Positions 27,641 to 35,494 of a stretch of DNA of 40,000 bases are shown piece by piece (the first letter of the stretch is position 1; each line of letters opens with the position of its first letter). The stretch lies in contig NZ_JACVVE010000045.1 of assembly GCF_016648105.1 (NCBI RefSeq), positions 1 through 40,000 on the forward strand. Reading direction: 5' to 3'. Position numbers and translations under genes: made by a program. The notes beneath the pieces are model-generated. The model made no database searches. It saw nothing but the letters and a program-made list of their open reading frames with translations, and was not told the DNA's origin. The DNA is from Pseudomonas sp. S31 (GTDB taxonomy: Bacteria > Pseudomonadota > Gammaproteobacteria > Pseudomonadales > Pseudomonadaceae).

Positions 27641-30487
27641 TCAGCCCGCGACCAGCACGCGGATCGCTTCCAGGCGTAGCGCGGCCTTGTCCAGCATCGC
27701 CAGGCCATCTTCACGCTGCTTGCGCAGGGCATCGATCTCGCTGTCGCGCACGCTCGGGTTGACGGCCTTGAGCGCAGTCAGGCGCGCCAGCTCTTCGTCG
27801 GCTTCGGCGGCCAAGCGGCGCTGGGCTTCGGCGACACGCTCGACGTGGGTCGGCATGATCTTCGCTTCACCGCCGCTGATACGCTTGGCCAGTACGTCGC
27901 GCTGAGCCTGGACGAACTTGTTGGCGCTGGCCCGCGGCACGCTTTCGAGCTGGTCGTTGAGGGTTTCGAAGGCCACCCGTGCGGCGAGGTCGTTGCCGTT
28001 GGTGTCGAGCAGGCAACGCAGGGCGGCAGGCGGCAGGTAGCGGCCCAGCTGCAAGCTGCGTGGCGCCACCACCTCGCTGACGAACAGCAGCTCGAGGAGT
28101 ACGGTGCCTGGCTTGAGGGCCTTGTTCTTGATCAGCGCAACGGCGGTGTTGCCCATCGAACCCGACAACACCAGGTCCATGCCGCCCTGCACCATCGGGT
28201 GCTCCCAGGTCAGGAACTGCATGTCCTCGCGCGACAGGGCCTGGCCACGGTCGTAGGTGATGGTCACGCCTTCGTCGTCGCCCAATGGGAAGCTGGCGTC
28301 CAGCATCTTCTCGCTGGGCTTGAGGATCAGGGCGTTTTCCGAGTGGTCTTCGCTGTCGATACCGAAGGCGTCGAACAGGGTCTCCATGTAGATCGGCAGG
28401 GCGAACTGGTCATCCTGCTCGAGGATCGCCTCGACCAGTGCCTGGCCTTCGCCGGCACCGCCGGAGTTGAGCTCGAGCAGGCGGTCGCGGCCGCTGTGCA
28501 GCTCGGCCTCCAGGCGCTCACGCTCGCCACGGGCCTCGGCCACCAGGGCATCCCAGGCCTTGCCGTCGCCGCCTTCGAGCATCGGCAGCAGGCGCGGGCC
28601 GAACTGATGCTGCAGGGCGTTGCCGGTCGGGCAGGTGTTGAGGAAAGCGTTGAGGCCCTCGTGGTACCACTGGAACAGACGCTCCTGTGGGCTGTCCTGC
28701 AGGTACGGCACGTGCAGTTCGATGGTGTGCTTCTGGCCGATACGGTCAAGACGGCCGATGCGCTGCTCGAGCAGGTCGGGGTGGGCCGGCAGGTCGAACA
28801 TTACCAGGTGGTGGGCGAACTGGAAGTTGCGCCCCTCGCTGCCGATTTCGGAGCAGATCAGCACCTGGGCGCCGAACTCTTCGTCGGCGAAATAGGCGGC
28901 GGCGCGGTCGCGTTCGAGGATGCTCATGCCCTCGTGGAACACCGTGGCCGGGATGCCCGAACGCACACGCAGGGCGTCTTCGAGGTCCATCGCGGTCTCG
29001 GCGTGGGCGCAGATCACCAGGACCTTGGTGCGCTTGAGCATTTTCAAGGTGTCGATCAGCCAGTCGACCCTTGGGTCGAAGCGCCACCAGCGCTCCTCGT
29101 CGCTGGTCTCGCCCTGGGCCTGGAAAGCGACTTCCGGATACAGCTCGGCGTGCTCGCCGGCAGGCAGGTCGCGGTAGGGCTCAGGGTTGGCCAGCGGGTA
29201 AGGGTGCAGGTTGCGCTCCGGGAAGCCCTGGACTGCCGCACGGGTATTGCGGAACAGCACGCGGCCGGTGCCATGGCGATCGAGCAGTTCGCGCACCAGG
29301 CGGGCGCTGGCCTGGCTGTCGCCATCGCTGACCGCAGCCAGCAGGGCTTCACCTTCGGCTCCCAGGAAGCCCTGGATGGTGGCGTGGGCGGCGGGCGAAA
29401 GGCGGCCTTCGTCGAGCAGCTCTTGCACCGCCTCGGCCACCGGGCGGTAGTGCTCGCTCTCGGCGCGGAACGCCGCCAGGTCGTGGAAGCGGTTGGGGTC
29501 GAGCAGGCGCAGGCGGGCGAAGTGGCTGTCCTGGCCGAGTTGCTCGGGGGTGGCCGTGAGCAGCAGCACGCCGGGGATGACCTCGGCCAGTTGCTCGACC
29601 AGCGCGTATTCGGCGCTGGCCTGCTCTTCATGCCATACCAGGTGGTGGGCTTCGTCGACCACCATCAGGTCCCAGCCAGCGGCGAACAGCGCGTCCTGGG
29701 CCTTGTCATCGTCGACCAGCCACTCCAGCGCCACCAACGCGAGCTGGGCATCTTCGAACGGGTTGCTGGCATCGCTTTCGATGAAGCGCTCGGCATCGAA
29801 CAGCGCGACCTGCAGGTTGAAGCGCCGGCGCATTTCCACCAGCCACTGGTGCTGGAGGTTTTCCGGGACCAGGATCAGCACGCGGCTGGCGCGGCCCGAC
29901 AGCAGCTGGCGGTGGATCACCAGGCCGGCCTCGATGGTCTTGCCCAGGCCCACTTCGTCGGCCAGCAGTACCCGTGGCGCGCTGCGGTCGGCGACTTCGC
30001 GGGCGATGTGCAACTGATGGGCGATCGGTTGCGCGCGGCAGCCGCCCAAGCCCCACAGCGACGACTGCATCTGCTTGCTGGTGTGGTGCAGGGTGTTGTA
30101 GCGCAGGCTGAACCACGACAGTGGGTCGATCTGCCCGGCGAACAGGCGGTCGCTGGCCAGGCGGAACTGGATGAAGTTCGACAGCTGGGTTTCCGGCAGG
30201 GTGCGTGGCTGGTTCTGCCCATCGAGGCCGTGGTAGACCATCAGGCCGTCGATGTCCTCGACCTCGCGCACGGTCAGCTTCCAGCCCTCGAAGTGAGTGA
30301 TCTGGTCACCTGGCGAGAAGCGCACGCGGGTCAGCGGCGCATTGCGCAGGGCGTACTGGCGGGTGTCGCCGGTAGCCGGGTAGAGCACGGTCAGCAGACG
30401 GCCATCCTGGGCCAGGATGGTACCCAGGCCGAGCTCGGCTTCACTGTCGCTGATCCAGCGTTGCCCCGGTTGATACTGCTGCGCCAT
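27641..30487 (-). CDS. rapA: RNA polymerase recycling ATPase RapA/HepA
   Basis: This 948-residue SWI2/SNF2 ATPase binds core RNA polymerase and promotes recycling of it after termination, especially under salt stress. N-terminal Tudor-like domains cover about 1-110. Walker A is DEVGLGKT (177-184) and the DEAH box VVDEAHHLVW sits at 275-284. Helicase C-terminal motifs include EIGSEGRNFQFA, MFDLPAHPDLLEQRIGRLDRIGQ (R-finger region). The C-terminal half holds the RapA-specific domain. Length is close to E. coli RapA (968). It is divergent from a lipoprotein gene. Confidence 0.97.
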   Translation of the reverse strand: MAQQYQPGQRWISDSEAELGLGTILAQDGRLLTVLYPATGDTRQYALRNAPLTRVRFSPGDQITHFEGWKLTVREVEDIDGLMVYHGLDGQNQPRTLPETQLSNFIQFRLASDRLFAGQIDPLSWFSLRYNTLHHTSKQMQSSLWGLGGCRAQPIAHQLHIAREVADRSAPRVLLADEVGLGKTIEAGLVIHRQLLSGRASRVLILVPENLQHQWLVEMRRRFNLQVALFDAERFIESDASNPFEDAQLALVALEWLVDDDKAQDALFAAGWDLMVVDEAHHLVWHEEQASAEYALVEQLAEVIPGVLLLTATPEQLGQDSHFARLRLLDPNRFHDLAAFRAESEHYRPVAEAVQELLDEGRLSPAAHATIQGFLGAEGEALLAAVSDGDSQASARLVRELLDRHGTGRVLFRNTRAAVQGFPERNLHPYPLANPEPYRDLPAGEHAELYPEVAFQAQGETSDEERWWRFDPRVDWLIDTLKMLKRTKVLVICAHAETAMDLEDALRVRSGIPATVFHEGMSILERDRAAAYFADEEFGAQVLICSEIGSEGRNFQFAHHLVMFDLPAHPDLLEQRIGRLDRIGQKHTIELHVPYLQDSPQERLFQWYHEGLNAFLNTCPTGNALQHQFGPRLLPMLEGGDGKAWDALVAEARGERERLEAELHSGRDRLLELNSGGAGEGQALVEAILEQDDQFALPIYMETLFDAFGIDSEDHSENALILKPSEKMLDASFPLGDDEGVTITYDRGQALSREDMQFLTWEHPMVQGGMDLVLSGSMGNTAVALIKNKALKPGTVLLELLFVSEVVAPRSLQLGRYLPPAALRCLLDTNGNDLAARVAFETLNDQLESVPRASANKFVQAQRDVLAKRISGGEAKIMPTHVERVAEAQRRLAAEADEELARLTALKAVNPSVRDSEIDALRKQREDGLAMLDKAALRLEAIRVLVAG

Positions 30488-30501
30488 ACTGCCTGAACTC
30501 C

Positions 30502-30584
30502 CGCGATGAAAAAGCCGGCTATGTTAACGGATCGGCCGGGCAGACCAAAGTGGTGAAAGACCACAGTCTAGCTGTTTCATCGCG
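30502..30584. promoter_or_regulatory. Divergent rapA promoter region with inverted repeat
   Basis: CGCGATGAAA (30502-30511) is the exact inverse of TTTCATCGCG (30575-30584), with 63 bp between. A small hairpin GTGGT-GAAAG-ACCAC lies at 30550-30564. It falls in the 131-bp divergent gap between rapA and the lipoprotein gene. It could hold a looped or paired operator; no regulator is known. Confidence 0.35.
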
Positions 30585-30618
30585 TCATATCGTCATGCCA
30601 TGAGGGCTCCGTACCGCC

Positions 30619-31320
30619 ATGCCGCTCAAGCACCGCTGGTTCAACCTCTCCCTGGGCCTGGGCAGCCTGATGCTGCTGGCCGCATGCGAACAGAAGCATT
30701 TCGAGACCCTGGCGCCGATTCCGGTCGAGCAACTGGAGGTGCTGGGGGTGCAGACACCGATCAAGAGCGTGCACTTCCGAGATCGCGACGGCGAGGCGGT
30801 GCTGGTGCTGAGCCGCGTCGACGGCCAGGCCGTCGATGCGCAGACCGAGCAGGAAGTGGACAAGGTGGTGCTCAGGGCCACCCTCTACGGGCGCAATTCC
30901 GGCAGCGAGGGTTTCAAGGCGCGCTGGCAGGTCGAGCAGGAAACCACCTGCCCGGGGCTGGACCTGGACGTCGACTTCTATAGCGATGTCAGCGACGTGA
31001 CCGACCTGAACAAGGACGGCGTCGCCGAGATCACCGTGGCCAGCCATGCCTTCTGCGGCGGCGGTATCGACCCGCACGACATCGCCATCGAGCTGCGCGA
31101 AGGCCAGGCCGCCTACACCGTCACCGGCCAGTCGCTGATCACCCCGGCCGGGGAAGAACCGATCGGTGGCGACCGCGAGGACAGCGCCTCGCTCAAGAGC
31201 GCACCGCAGTACGTGCGCGACCACATGGATGAGGTCTGGCAGCAGGTCTACAAGCGTCCGTGGAGCGAGGCCAGCCCCGCGCCCGACGACGACCCTGACG
31301 ACGAAGCCGAAGCCGAGTAG
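30619..31320 (+). CDS. Lipoprotein with EF-hand-like Asp loop
   Basis: This 233-residue lipoprotein has a lipobox at Cys23 (LLAAC). A DxNxDG calcium-loop-like motif occurs in DLNKDGVAEITVAS, the arrangement of FG-GAP/VCBS-type repeats. Other features are VSDVTDLN and the C-terminal RDHMDEVWQQVYKRPW before a Asp/Glu-rich acidic tail (DDDPDDEAEAE). The two internal cysteines (ETTCPG, AFCGGG) may form a disulfide. ATG 30619 has no clear ribosome binding site. The function is not known. It is divergent from rapA. Confidence 0.75.
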   Translation: MPLKHRWFNLSLGLGSLMLLAACEQKHFETLAPIPVEQLEVLGVQTPIKSVHFRDRDGEAVLVLSRVDGQAVDAQTEQEVDKVVLRATLYGRNSGSEGFKARWQVEQETTCPGLDLDVDFYSDVSDVTDLNKDGVAEITVASHAFCGGGIDPHDIAIELREGQAAYTVTGQSLITPAGEEPIGGDREDSASLKSAPQYVRDHMDEVWQQVYKRPWSEASPAPDDDPDDEAEAE

Positions 31321-31426
31321 CTGCCGGCCAGCCGCGTCATGGGCGCGTGACCGGCAGCGCATCCTCGTTCGCCCATGCTCAAGGCGGATCGGGGCCGGCC
31401 GATACAGTGGGCACAGGAGAACCATC

Positions 31427-31756
31427 ATGCTGCCGCCGATCATCCCGCTCAGTGCCGTGCCCGTTACCTCTCAGCAAGACCCGGTCAAGCCCACGCCCGA
31501 CATCAAGCCGGTGGTGCCCGCGCAGCCGTCCTCCGGGGAAACCGCCATCGACCTGAAACACCAGCGCGACCCCCAGGAGCAGGCGCTGTTGCTCCGCGAC
31601 GAGCAGCGGCGGCAGCAGCGCCGCAACAGCAAGGCCGACGATGAACGTTACAGTGCCGTGCCCGGCGACGAAGTCAATGCCGACAACACCGTGCCGGTGG
31701 CGCCGCTGATGGGCGAGCACGCCCGCCAGGGTTTGCTGGTCGACATCGAAGTCTGA
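31427..31756 (+). CDS. Hypothetical 109-residue Pro/Gln/Arg-rich protein
   Basis: ATG at 31427 has AGGAG 8 nt upstream and encodes 109 residues. The N-terminal third is Pro and Val rich (SAVPVTSQQDPVKPTPDIKP), followed by a charged Gln/Arg segment (RDEQRRQQRRNSKAD) and an end LLVDIEV. There is no signal, membrane helix or recognised domain. It is probably soluble and partly disordered. It follows the lipoprotein gene by 106 bp on the same strand. I do not recognise a family. Confidence 0.65.
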   Translation: MLPPIIPLSAVPVTSQQDPVKPTPDIKPVVPAQPSSGETAIDLKHQRDPQEQALLLRDEQRRQQRRNSKADDERYSAVPGDEVNADNTVPVAPLMGEHARQGLLVDIEV

Positions 31757-31822
31757 TCCAGGGCTGGTCATGGCTGCCGCCTGGCTTCATCATGCAGTCT
31801 CTGTAGATCGTCGAGCCTACCC

Positions 31823-31984
31823 ATGAGCCAAGACAACCTCATCGACTTCGATGCCGAACGCGCCAAGCGTATCCACGACCTCAAGGAAAAGCGCCTCAAC
31901 GAGGTCCGCCAGGCCTTCGAGCAGGCGATGCCGCTTGGCACGGCAAAGAAAAAGAAACCCAAGGGCAAGCCCAAGAAGCGCTGA
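31823..31984 (+). CDS. Small basic hypothetical protein (53 residues)
   Basis: ATG 31823 to TGA 31984 encodes 53 residues. The N-terminal half is amphipathic (IDFDAERAKRIHDLKEKRLNEV), predicting a helix, and the last 12 residues are almost all Lys, Pro, Gly (KKKKPKGKPKKR). The composition suggests nucleic-acid binding. The Shine-Dalgarno is weak (GAG upstream). It lies in the same direction as the hypothetical gene before it. The coding quality (GC third positions) supports it moderately. Confidence 0.6.
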   Translation: MSQDNLIDFDAERAKRIHDLKEKRLNEVRQAFEQAMPLGTAKKKKPKGKPKKR

Positions 31985-31987
31985 AAC

Positions 31988-32052
31988 TTGACGCAGGTCA
32001 ATCCTGCACCCGCCTCGCGTGCCCGGTTCCGGGCACCATTGATCCCGATCAA
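31988..32052 (+). promoter_or_regulatory. Two ANR/FNR-type boxes upstream of phrS
   Basis: TTGACGCAGGTCAA (31988-32001) and TTGATCCCGATCAA (32039-32052) both match the ANR/FNR/Dnr consensus TTGAY-N4-RTCAA as complete palindromes; the second is a perfect match. Their centres are 51 bp apart, about five helical turns. The second box centre (32045.5) is placed for class II activation with a start near 32087. An oxygen-limitation-induced promoter is inferred. Confidence 0.85.
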
Positions 32053-32118
32053 TATTCCTCCCGGCCTTGTTCGATACCTTGCATCCATCGGGCAACGGCA
32101 CACGAACGGGAGGCCGAC

Positions 32119-32235
32119 ATGTTCTTCGACAATGTGGTTATCGCTGGCGTGGTAACGGTCGGGTTGATGTTGGCGTTCTTTGCCGGTCTAGGACTTTTCA
32201 TCTGGAAGGATGCGAATCGGCGCAAACCGCGCTGA
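32119..32235 (+). CDS. 38-residue membrane peptide encoded within phrS
   Basis: ATG 32119 to TGA 32235 encodes 38 residues: a hydrophobic segment (VVIAGVVTVGLMLAFFAGLG) then a basic end (WKDANRRKPR). GGGAGG lies 5 nt before the ATG, so translation should be good. It corresponds to the PhrS-internal ORF, slightly longer than the reported 37 codons of P. aeruginosa. One single-pass helix with a short charged tail recalls CcoQ-type cytochrome oxidase subunits, fitting ANR induction, but this is speculation. Confidence 0.75.
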   Translation: MFFDNVVIAGVVTVGLMLAFFAGLGLFIWKDANRRKPR

Positions 32236-32267
32236 CCTTCCAGGTTCACGAGCACGCAAGGCATTTA

Positions 32268-32295
32268 GGGCGACTTCAGGTCGCCCATTTTTTTT
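32268..32295 (+). terminator. Rho-independent terminator of phrS
   Basis: GGGCGAC-TTCAG-GTCGCCC (7-bp stem) is followed by an A and eight T residues. It is the strongest terminator in this part of the window and isolates phrS from the FUSC operon. Confidence 0.92.
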
Positions 32296-32334
32296 GCTGG
32301 TGATTACCCTGTGACAGCATTCGACTTTTAGATG

Positions 32335-32348
32335 ATTAGCTAGCTAAT
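32335..32348 (+). promoter_or_regulatory. SlyA/MarR-like operator before the efflux operon
   Basis: ATTAGCTAGCTAAT is a perfect 14-bp palindrome; its core TTAGCTAGCTAA differs from the SlyA consensus TTAGCAAGCTAA by one base. A half-site TTAGCTAA sits downstream at about 32390-32397. The box lies 70 bp before the FUSC start. Control by a MarR-family repressor is inferred; none is encoded in the window. Confidence 0.6.
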
Positions 32349-32417
32349 TAATTGGCTGCACAGTATCCTTGCCGCATTGACTATCGTTTAGCTAACCCCC
32401 CGCGCAAGGTACGCTTC

Positions 32418-34406
32418 GTGCCCATCACCCTCCAGGCCCTGTTCGCGCCGACCCCACTCGCCCTCAAGTTCGCCATCAAGACCCTGCTTGGTGGTGGCCT
32501 GGCGCTGTGGCTGGCGATGCGCTGGGGCCTGGAGCAGCCGTCCTGGGCCTTGATGACCGCGTTCATCGTGGCCCAACCGCTGTCGGGCATGGTGGTGCAG
32601 AAGGGCCTGGCGCGCCTGGCCGGGACCTTGGTCGGCACGGTCATGTCGGTGGTGTTGATGGCCTTGTTCGCCCAGACCCCAGGCCTGTTCCTGATGGCCC
32701 TGGCGCTTTGGCTGGGCTTGTGCACGGCGGCCTCCACGCAGTTGCGCAGTGCCTGGGCCTATGCCTTCGTCCTGGCCGGCTACACCGCAGCGATCATCGC
32801 CTTGCCCTCGGTCGACCATCCACTGCGGGTGTTCGACCAGGCGGTGGCGCGCTGTACCGAGATCTGCCTGGGCATCTTCTGCGCCACCGCCACCAGCGCC
32901 TTGTTCTGGCCCTTGCGCGTCGAGCAGCAGTTGTCCGGCCAGGCCCGCCAGGCCTGGCAGAATGGCTTGCAGGCCGCCAGCGCCATGCTCGGTGGCGAGG
33001 ATGAGGCACGCAAAGGGCTGCTGGAGATACTCGGGCGCGTGGTGGCCATCGATACCCAGCGGGAAAATGCCTGGTTCGAAGGCCGTCGCGGCCGCCAGCG
33101 GGGCAAGGCAATTCGCGGCCTGAGCCAGAAACTGCTGGTGCTGCTGCGCATTTCCCGTTCGGTGCGCCGCCAGTGGCGCCAGCTCGACGACAACGAAGCG
33201 CAGCGGCTGGCGCCCTGGCTCGAGGAGGTGCGCGCGCTGCTGGCCAAGCCCGATCAACCGAGCCTGCTGCTGTTACGCCAACGCATCTGGGATGCCGCGC
33301 AGGACGAGCGGATCAGCTCCGTCGAGCATTACTGCCTGGCGCGTACCGCGTTGCTGCTGGACTATGCCATGGCGGCGACCCAGGCGCTGGACGATGTCGA
33401 GGCGGGCAGGGCGCCCGCCGACGGCGCTCCGGGCCTGGCGGTACACCGCGACCTGCCCTTGGCGTTGTTGTTCGGCTCGCGCAGTGCCCTGGCCTTTCTG
33501 GTGATGAGTGGCTTCTGGCTGGCGACCGCCTGGCCGTCGGCGCCCGGTGGCTTGGTGCTGACCTGCGTGGTCTGCAGCCTGTTCGCCAGCCGTGAGAACG
33601 GCGCGCAGATCGGCATGAGCTTCCTGCGTGGGATCCTGCTGGCGATCCCGGCCGCGTTCCTGGTCGGGCAGATATTGCTGCCGCAGTGGAGCAGCTTCGC
33701 CATGCTCTGCCTGGGGATGGGCGTGCCGCTGTTTCTTGGCGCGCTGGGCATGGCCCATCCGCGTACCGGCGCCACGGCGACCTCCTATTGCCTGCATTTC
33801 ATCGTGCTGGTGGCGCCGCTCAACGCCATGCAGTTCGACGTGGCCAGCATGCTCAACAGTGCCCAGGCCATGCTGCTGGGAGTAGGCGCCGCAGTGATGG
33901 CGTTCCGTCTGGTGGTCATCCGCCACCCGAAGTGGCTCGGCCGGCGCCTGCGTGCTGCCACCCAGGATGACCTGGTGCGCCTGACCCGGCGCGATCTGCG
34001 GGGTGCCGACAGCTGGTTTGGCGGGCGCATGGCCGACCGCCTGATGCAGTTGGCCCGGCATGCCGGCGAGTTGCCGGAAAGCGAACGCAAACGCTGGGAC
34101 GATGGCCTGCATGGCCTGGACATCGGCGACGAACTGGTGCACCTGCGCATGTGCCTGGCGGTCGCCCAGGCGCCGCTGGGCAGTGCCGAGCGCGAGTATC
34201 TGCGCCAGGTCGAGGCGGTTCTCGCGCAGGGCCCCGGCCCTGGGCGCGGTGACCGGCTGGATGGCGCAAGCGAACGGTTCCTGGAGGTTCTGCACCACCA
34301 GCCCGGCAGCGACCCGTTGCGCCTGGCCATGGGCGCGGTGTTGCAGTTGCAGAAGAGTTGGCGCAAGTGGTGCCGTTGGCAGGAGGAAGCCCATGGGGCT
34401 GCGTGA
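32418..34406 (+). CDS. FUSC-family efflux inner-membrane protein (AaeB-like)
   Basis: This 662-residue membrane protein has two clusters of hydrophobic segments (about 25-150 and 350-500) each followed by a cytoplasmic domain, the FUSC/AaeB layout. The motif LEQPSWALMTAFIVAQPLSGM (split) near residue 40 and the equivalent GARWLG-type second cluster around ATAWPSAPGG are typical. The family exports aromatic carboxylic acids (AaeB) or similar hydrophobic acids. GTG 32418 follows AAGG by 8 nt. A TTG at 32352 would add 22 residues with no signal of coding. Its end overlaps the DUF1656 gene. Confidence 0.85.
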   Translation: MPITLQALFAPTPLALKFAIKTLLGGGLALWLAMRWGLEQPSWALMTAFIVAQPLSGMVVQKGLARLAGTLVGTVMSVVLMALFAQTPGLFLMALALWLGLCTAASTQLRSAWAYAFVLAGYTAAIIALPSVDHPLRVFDQAVARCTEICLGIFCATATSALFWPLRVEQQLSGQARQAWQNGLQAASAMLGGEDEARKGLLEILGRVVAIDTQRENAWFEGRRGRQRGKAIRGLSQKLLVLLRISRSVRRQWRQLDDNEAQRLAPWLEEVRALLAKPDQPSLLLLRQRIWDAAQDERISSVEHYCLARTALLLDYAMAATQALDDVEAGRAPADGAPGLAVHRDLPLALLFGSRSALAFLVMSGFWLATAWPSAPGGLVLTCVVCSLFASRENGAQIGMSFLRGILLAIPAAFLVGQILLPQWSSFAMLCLGMGVPLFLGALGMAHPRTGATATSYCLHFIVLVAPLNAMQFDVASMLNSAQAMLLGVGAAVMAFRLVVIRHPKWLGRRLRAATQDDLVRLTRRDLRGADSWFGGRMADRLMQLARHAGELPESERKRWDDGLHGLDIGDELVHLRMCLAVAQAPLGSAEREYLRQVEAVLAQGPGPGRGDRLDGASERFLEVLHHQPGSDPLRLAMGAVLQLQKSWRKWCRWQEEAHGAA

Positions 34407-34599
34407 GTGGGCGCTGGGCGGGGTGCTGCTGAGCCCCTTCCTGGTGTACGTGTTGATGGCCCTGGTGTTGACCGGGGTGTTGCGCCTGGTGGTGCACGCG
34501 ACCCCGCTGGGGCGCTGGATCTGGCATGAAGCGCTGTTCGATGCGGCGTTGTTCGTTTGTGTGTTGTTCCTGGTGGTGCGTCTGCTGGGGCCCTTGTAA
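34393..34599 (+). CDS. DUF1656 small membrane protein (AaeX-like)
   Basis: This 68-residue protein has two hydrophobic helices (about 10-33 and 45-65) and a polar start (MGLREWALGG). AGGAGG lies 5 nt before ATG 34393, a strong site, and the gene overlaps the FUSC stop by 14 bp. DUF1656 proteins occur between FUSC and HlyD genes as in AaeX of the aaeXAB operon. The role in the pump is not established. Confidence 0.85.
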   Translation: MGLREWALGGVLLSPFLVYVLMALVLTGVLRLVVHATPLGRWIWHEALFDAALFVCVLFLVVRLLGPL

Positions 34600-34610
34600 G
34601 GAGTAAGTCG

Positions 34611-35480
34611 ATGCGTGCAGCCGTACGTACCCTGGTCACCCTGTGCGTGGTGGCCCTAGCCGTGTTCGCCGGCTACCAGCTCTGGCAGTACTACATGCTG
34701 ACCCCGTGGACGCGGGATGCACGGGTGCGCGCCGATGTGGTGGTGATCGCTCCCGACGTGTCGGGCTGGGTGCGCGAACTGAAGGTGCACGACAACCAGC
34801 AGGTCAAGGCGGGCGAGCTGTTGATGAGCATCGATCGCGAGCGTTTCCAGGCGGCCTTCGACCAGGCCAAGGCCGTAACCGAGACCCGTGCCCAGCAATT
34901 GCGCTTGCGCGAACGCGAAGCCGCTCGGCGCACCGCCTTGGGCCCGGAGGCGATCAGTGCCGAGTTGCGCGAGAACGCGCAGATCAATGCAGCGATTGCC
35001 CGTGGCGAACTGGACGAGGCCAAGGCGCTGTTGCAAGTGGCGCAGATCAACCTGGAACGCAGCGAGGTCCGGGCGCCGCGCAATGGCCATATCACCAACC
35101 TGCGCCTGGCCCAGGGTAACTACGTCAACACCGGTGAGTCGGTGATGGCACTGGTCGATGACGCCACCTTCTATATCCAGGCGTACTTCGAGGAAACCAA
35201 GCTGCCGCGCATTCGTGAGGGCGATACGGTGAAGGTCTGGCTGATGGGGGCGGGCGAGGCGATGCCCGGGCATGTGGAAAGCATCGGCCGGGGCATCACC
35301 GACAGCAACAGCAACCCGGACAGCCAGTTGCTGCCGGAGGTGGAGCCGACCTTCAACTGGGTGCGCCTGGCCCAACGCATACCGGTGCGCATCCGTCTCG
35401 ACGATGTTCCCGCCGGGGTCACCCTGAGTGCTGGGATGACCGCCAGCGTGCAGGTGCACGACGATCAAGGCGAGCACTGA
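34611..35480 (+). CDS. HlyD-family membrane fusion protein (AaeA-like)
   Basis: This 289-residue periplasmic adaptor has one N-terminal membrane anchor (5-25). A short barrel-sandwich and lipoyl-like domain (ARVRADVVVIAPDVSGWVRELKVHDNQQVKAGELLMSID, split) is followed by a helical hairpin (about 80-140), then RAPRNGHITNLRLAQGNYVNTGE and a beta-barrel. It bridges the FUSC pump to an outer-membrane channel that is not in this window. AAGGAG 7-8 nt before ATG 34611. With the two upstream genes it makes a complete aaeBXA-like unit of 32418-35480. Confidence 0.9.
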   Translation: MRAAVRTLVTLCVVALAVFAGYQLWQYYMLTPWTRDARVRADVVVIAPDVSGWVRELKVHDNQQVKAGELLMSIDRERFQAAFDQAKAVTETRAQQLRLREREAARRTALGPEAISAELRENAQINAAIARGELDEAKALLQVAQINLERSEVRAPRNGHITNLRLAQGNYVNTGESVMALVDDATFYIQAYFEETKLPRIREGDTVKVWLMGAGEAMPGHVESIGRGITDSNSNPDSQLLPEVEPTFNWVRLAQRIPVRIRLDDVPAGVTLSAGMTASVQVHDDQGEH

Positions 35481-35494
35481 GGGCCATGCCAGGG

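Larger units (their letters stand above)
32087..32295 (+). ncRNA. phrS: PhrS-like small RNA
   Basis: The interval is bounded by an inferred transcription start near 32087, 41.5 bp after the ANR-box centre, and a strong terminator (stem 32268-32274 with 32280-32286, eight T at 32288-32295). That gives about 209 nt. In P. aeruginosa PhrS is a 213-nt ANR-induced RNA that carries a 37-codon ORF and lies near rapA/hepA; it stimulates pqsR translation. The ORF, size, ANR control and proximity to rapA all agree. The start is inferred from spacing only, since the -10 (TACCTT, 32075-32080) is weak. The strain probably lacks pqsR, so targets differ. Confidence 0.75.

Noticed and set aside
27845..30496. 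Very long open frame (about 883 codons) antisense to rapA
   Set aside because: Opposite a high-GC gene, long antisense frames arise by codon bias. The product has no recognisable domain and rapA is certain.
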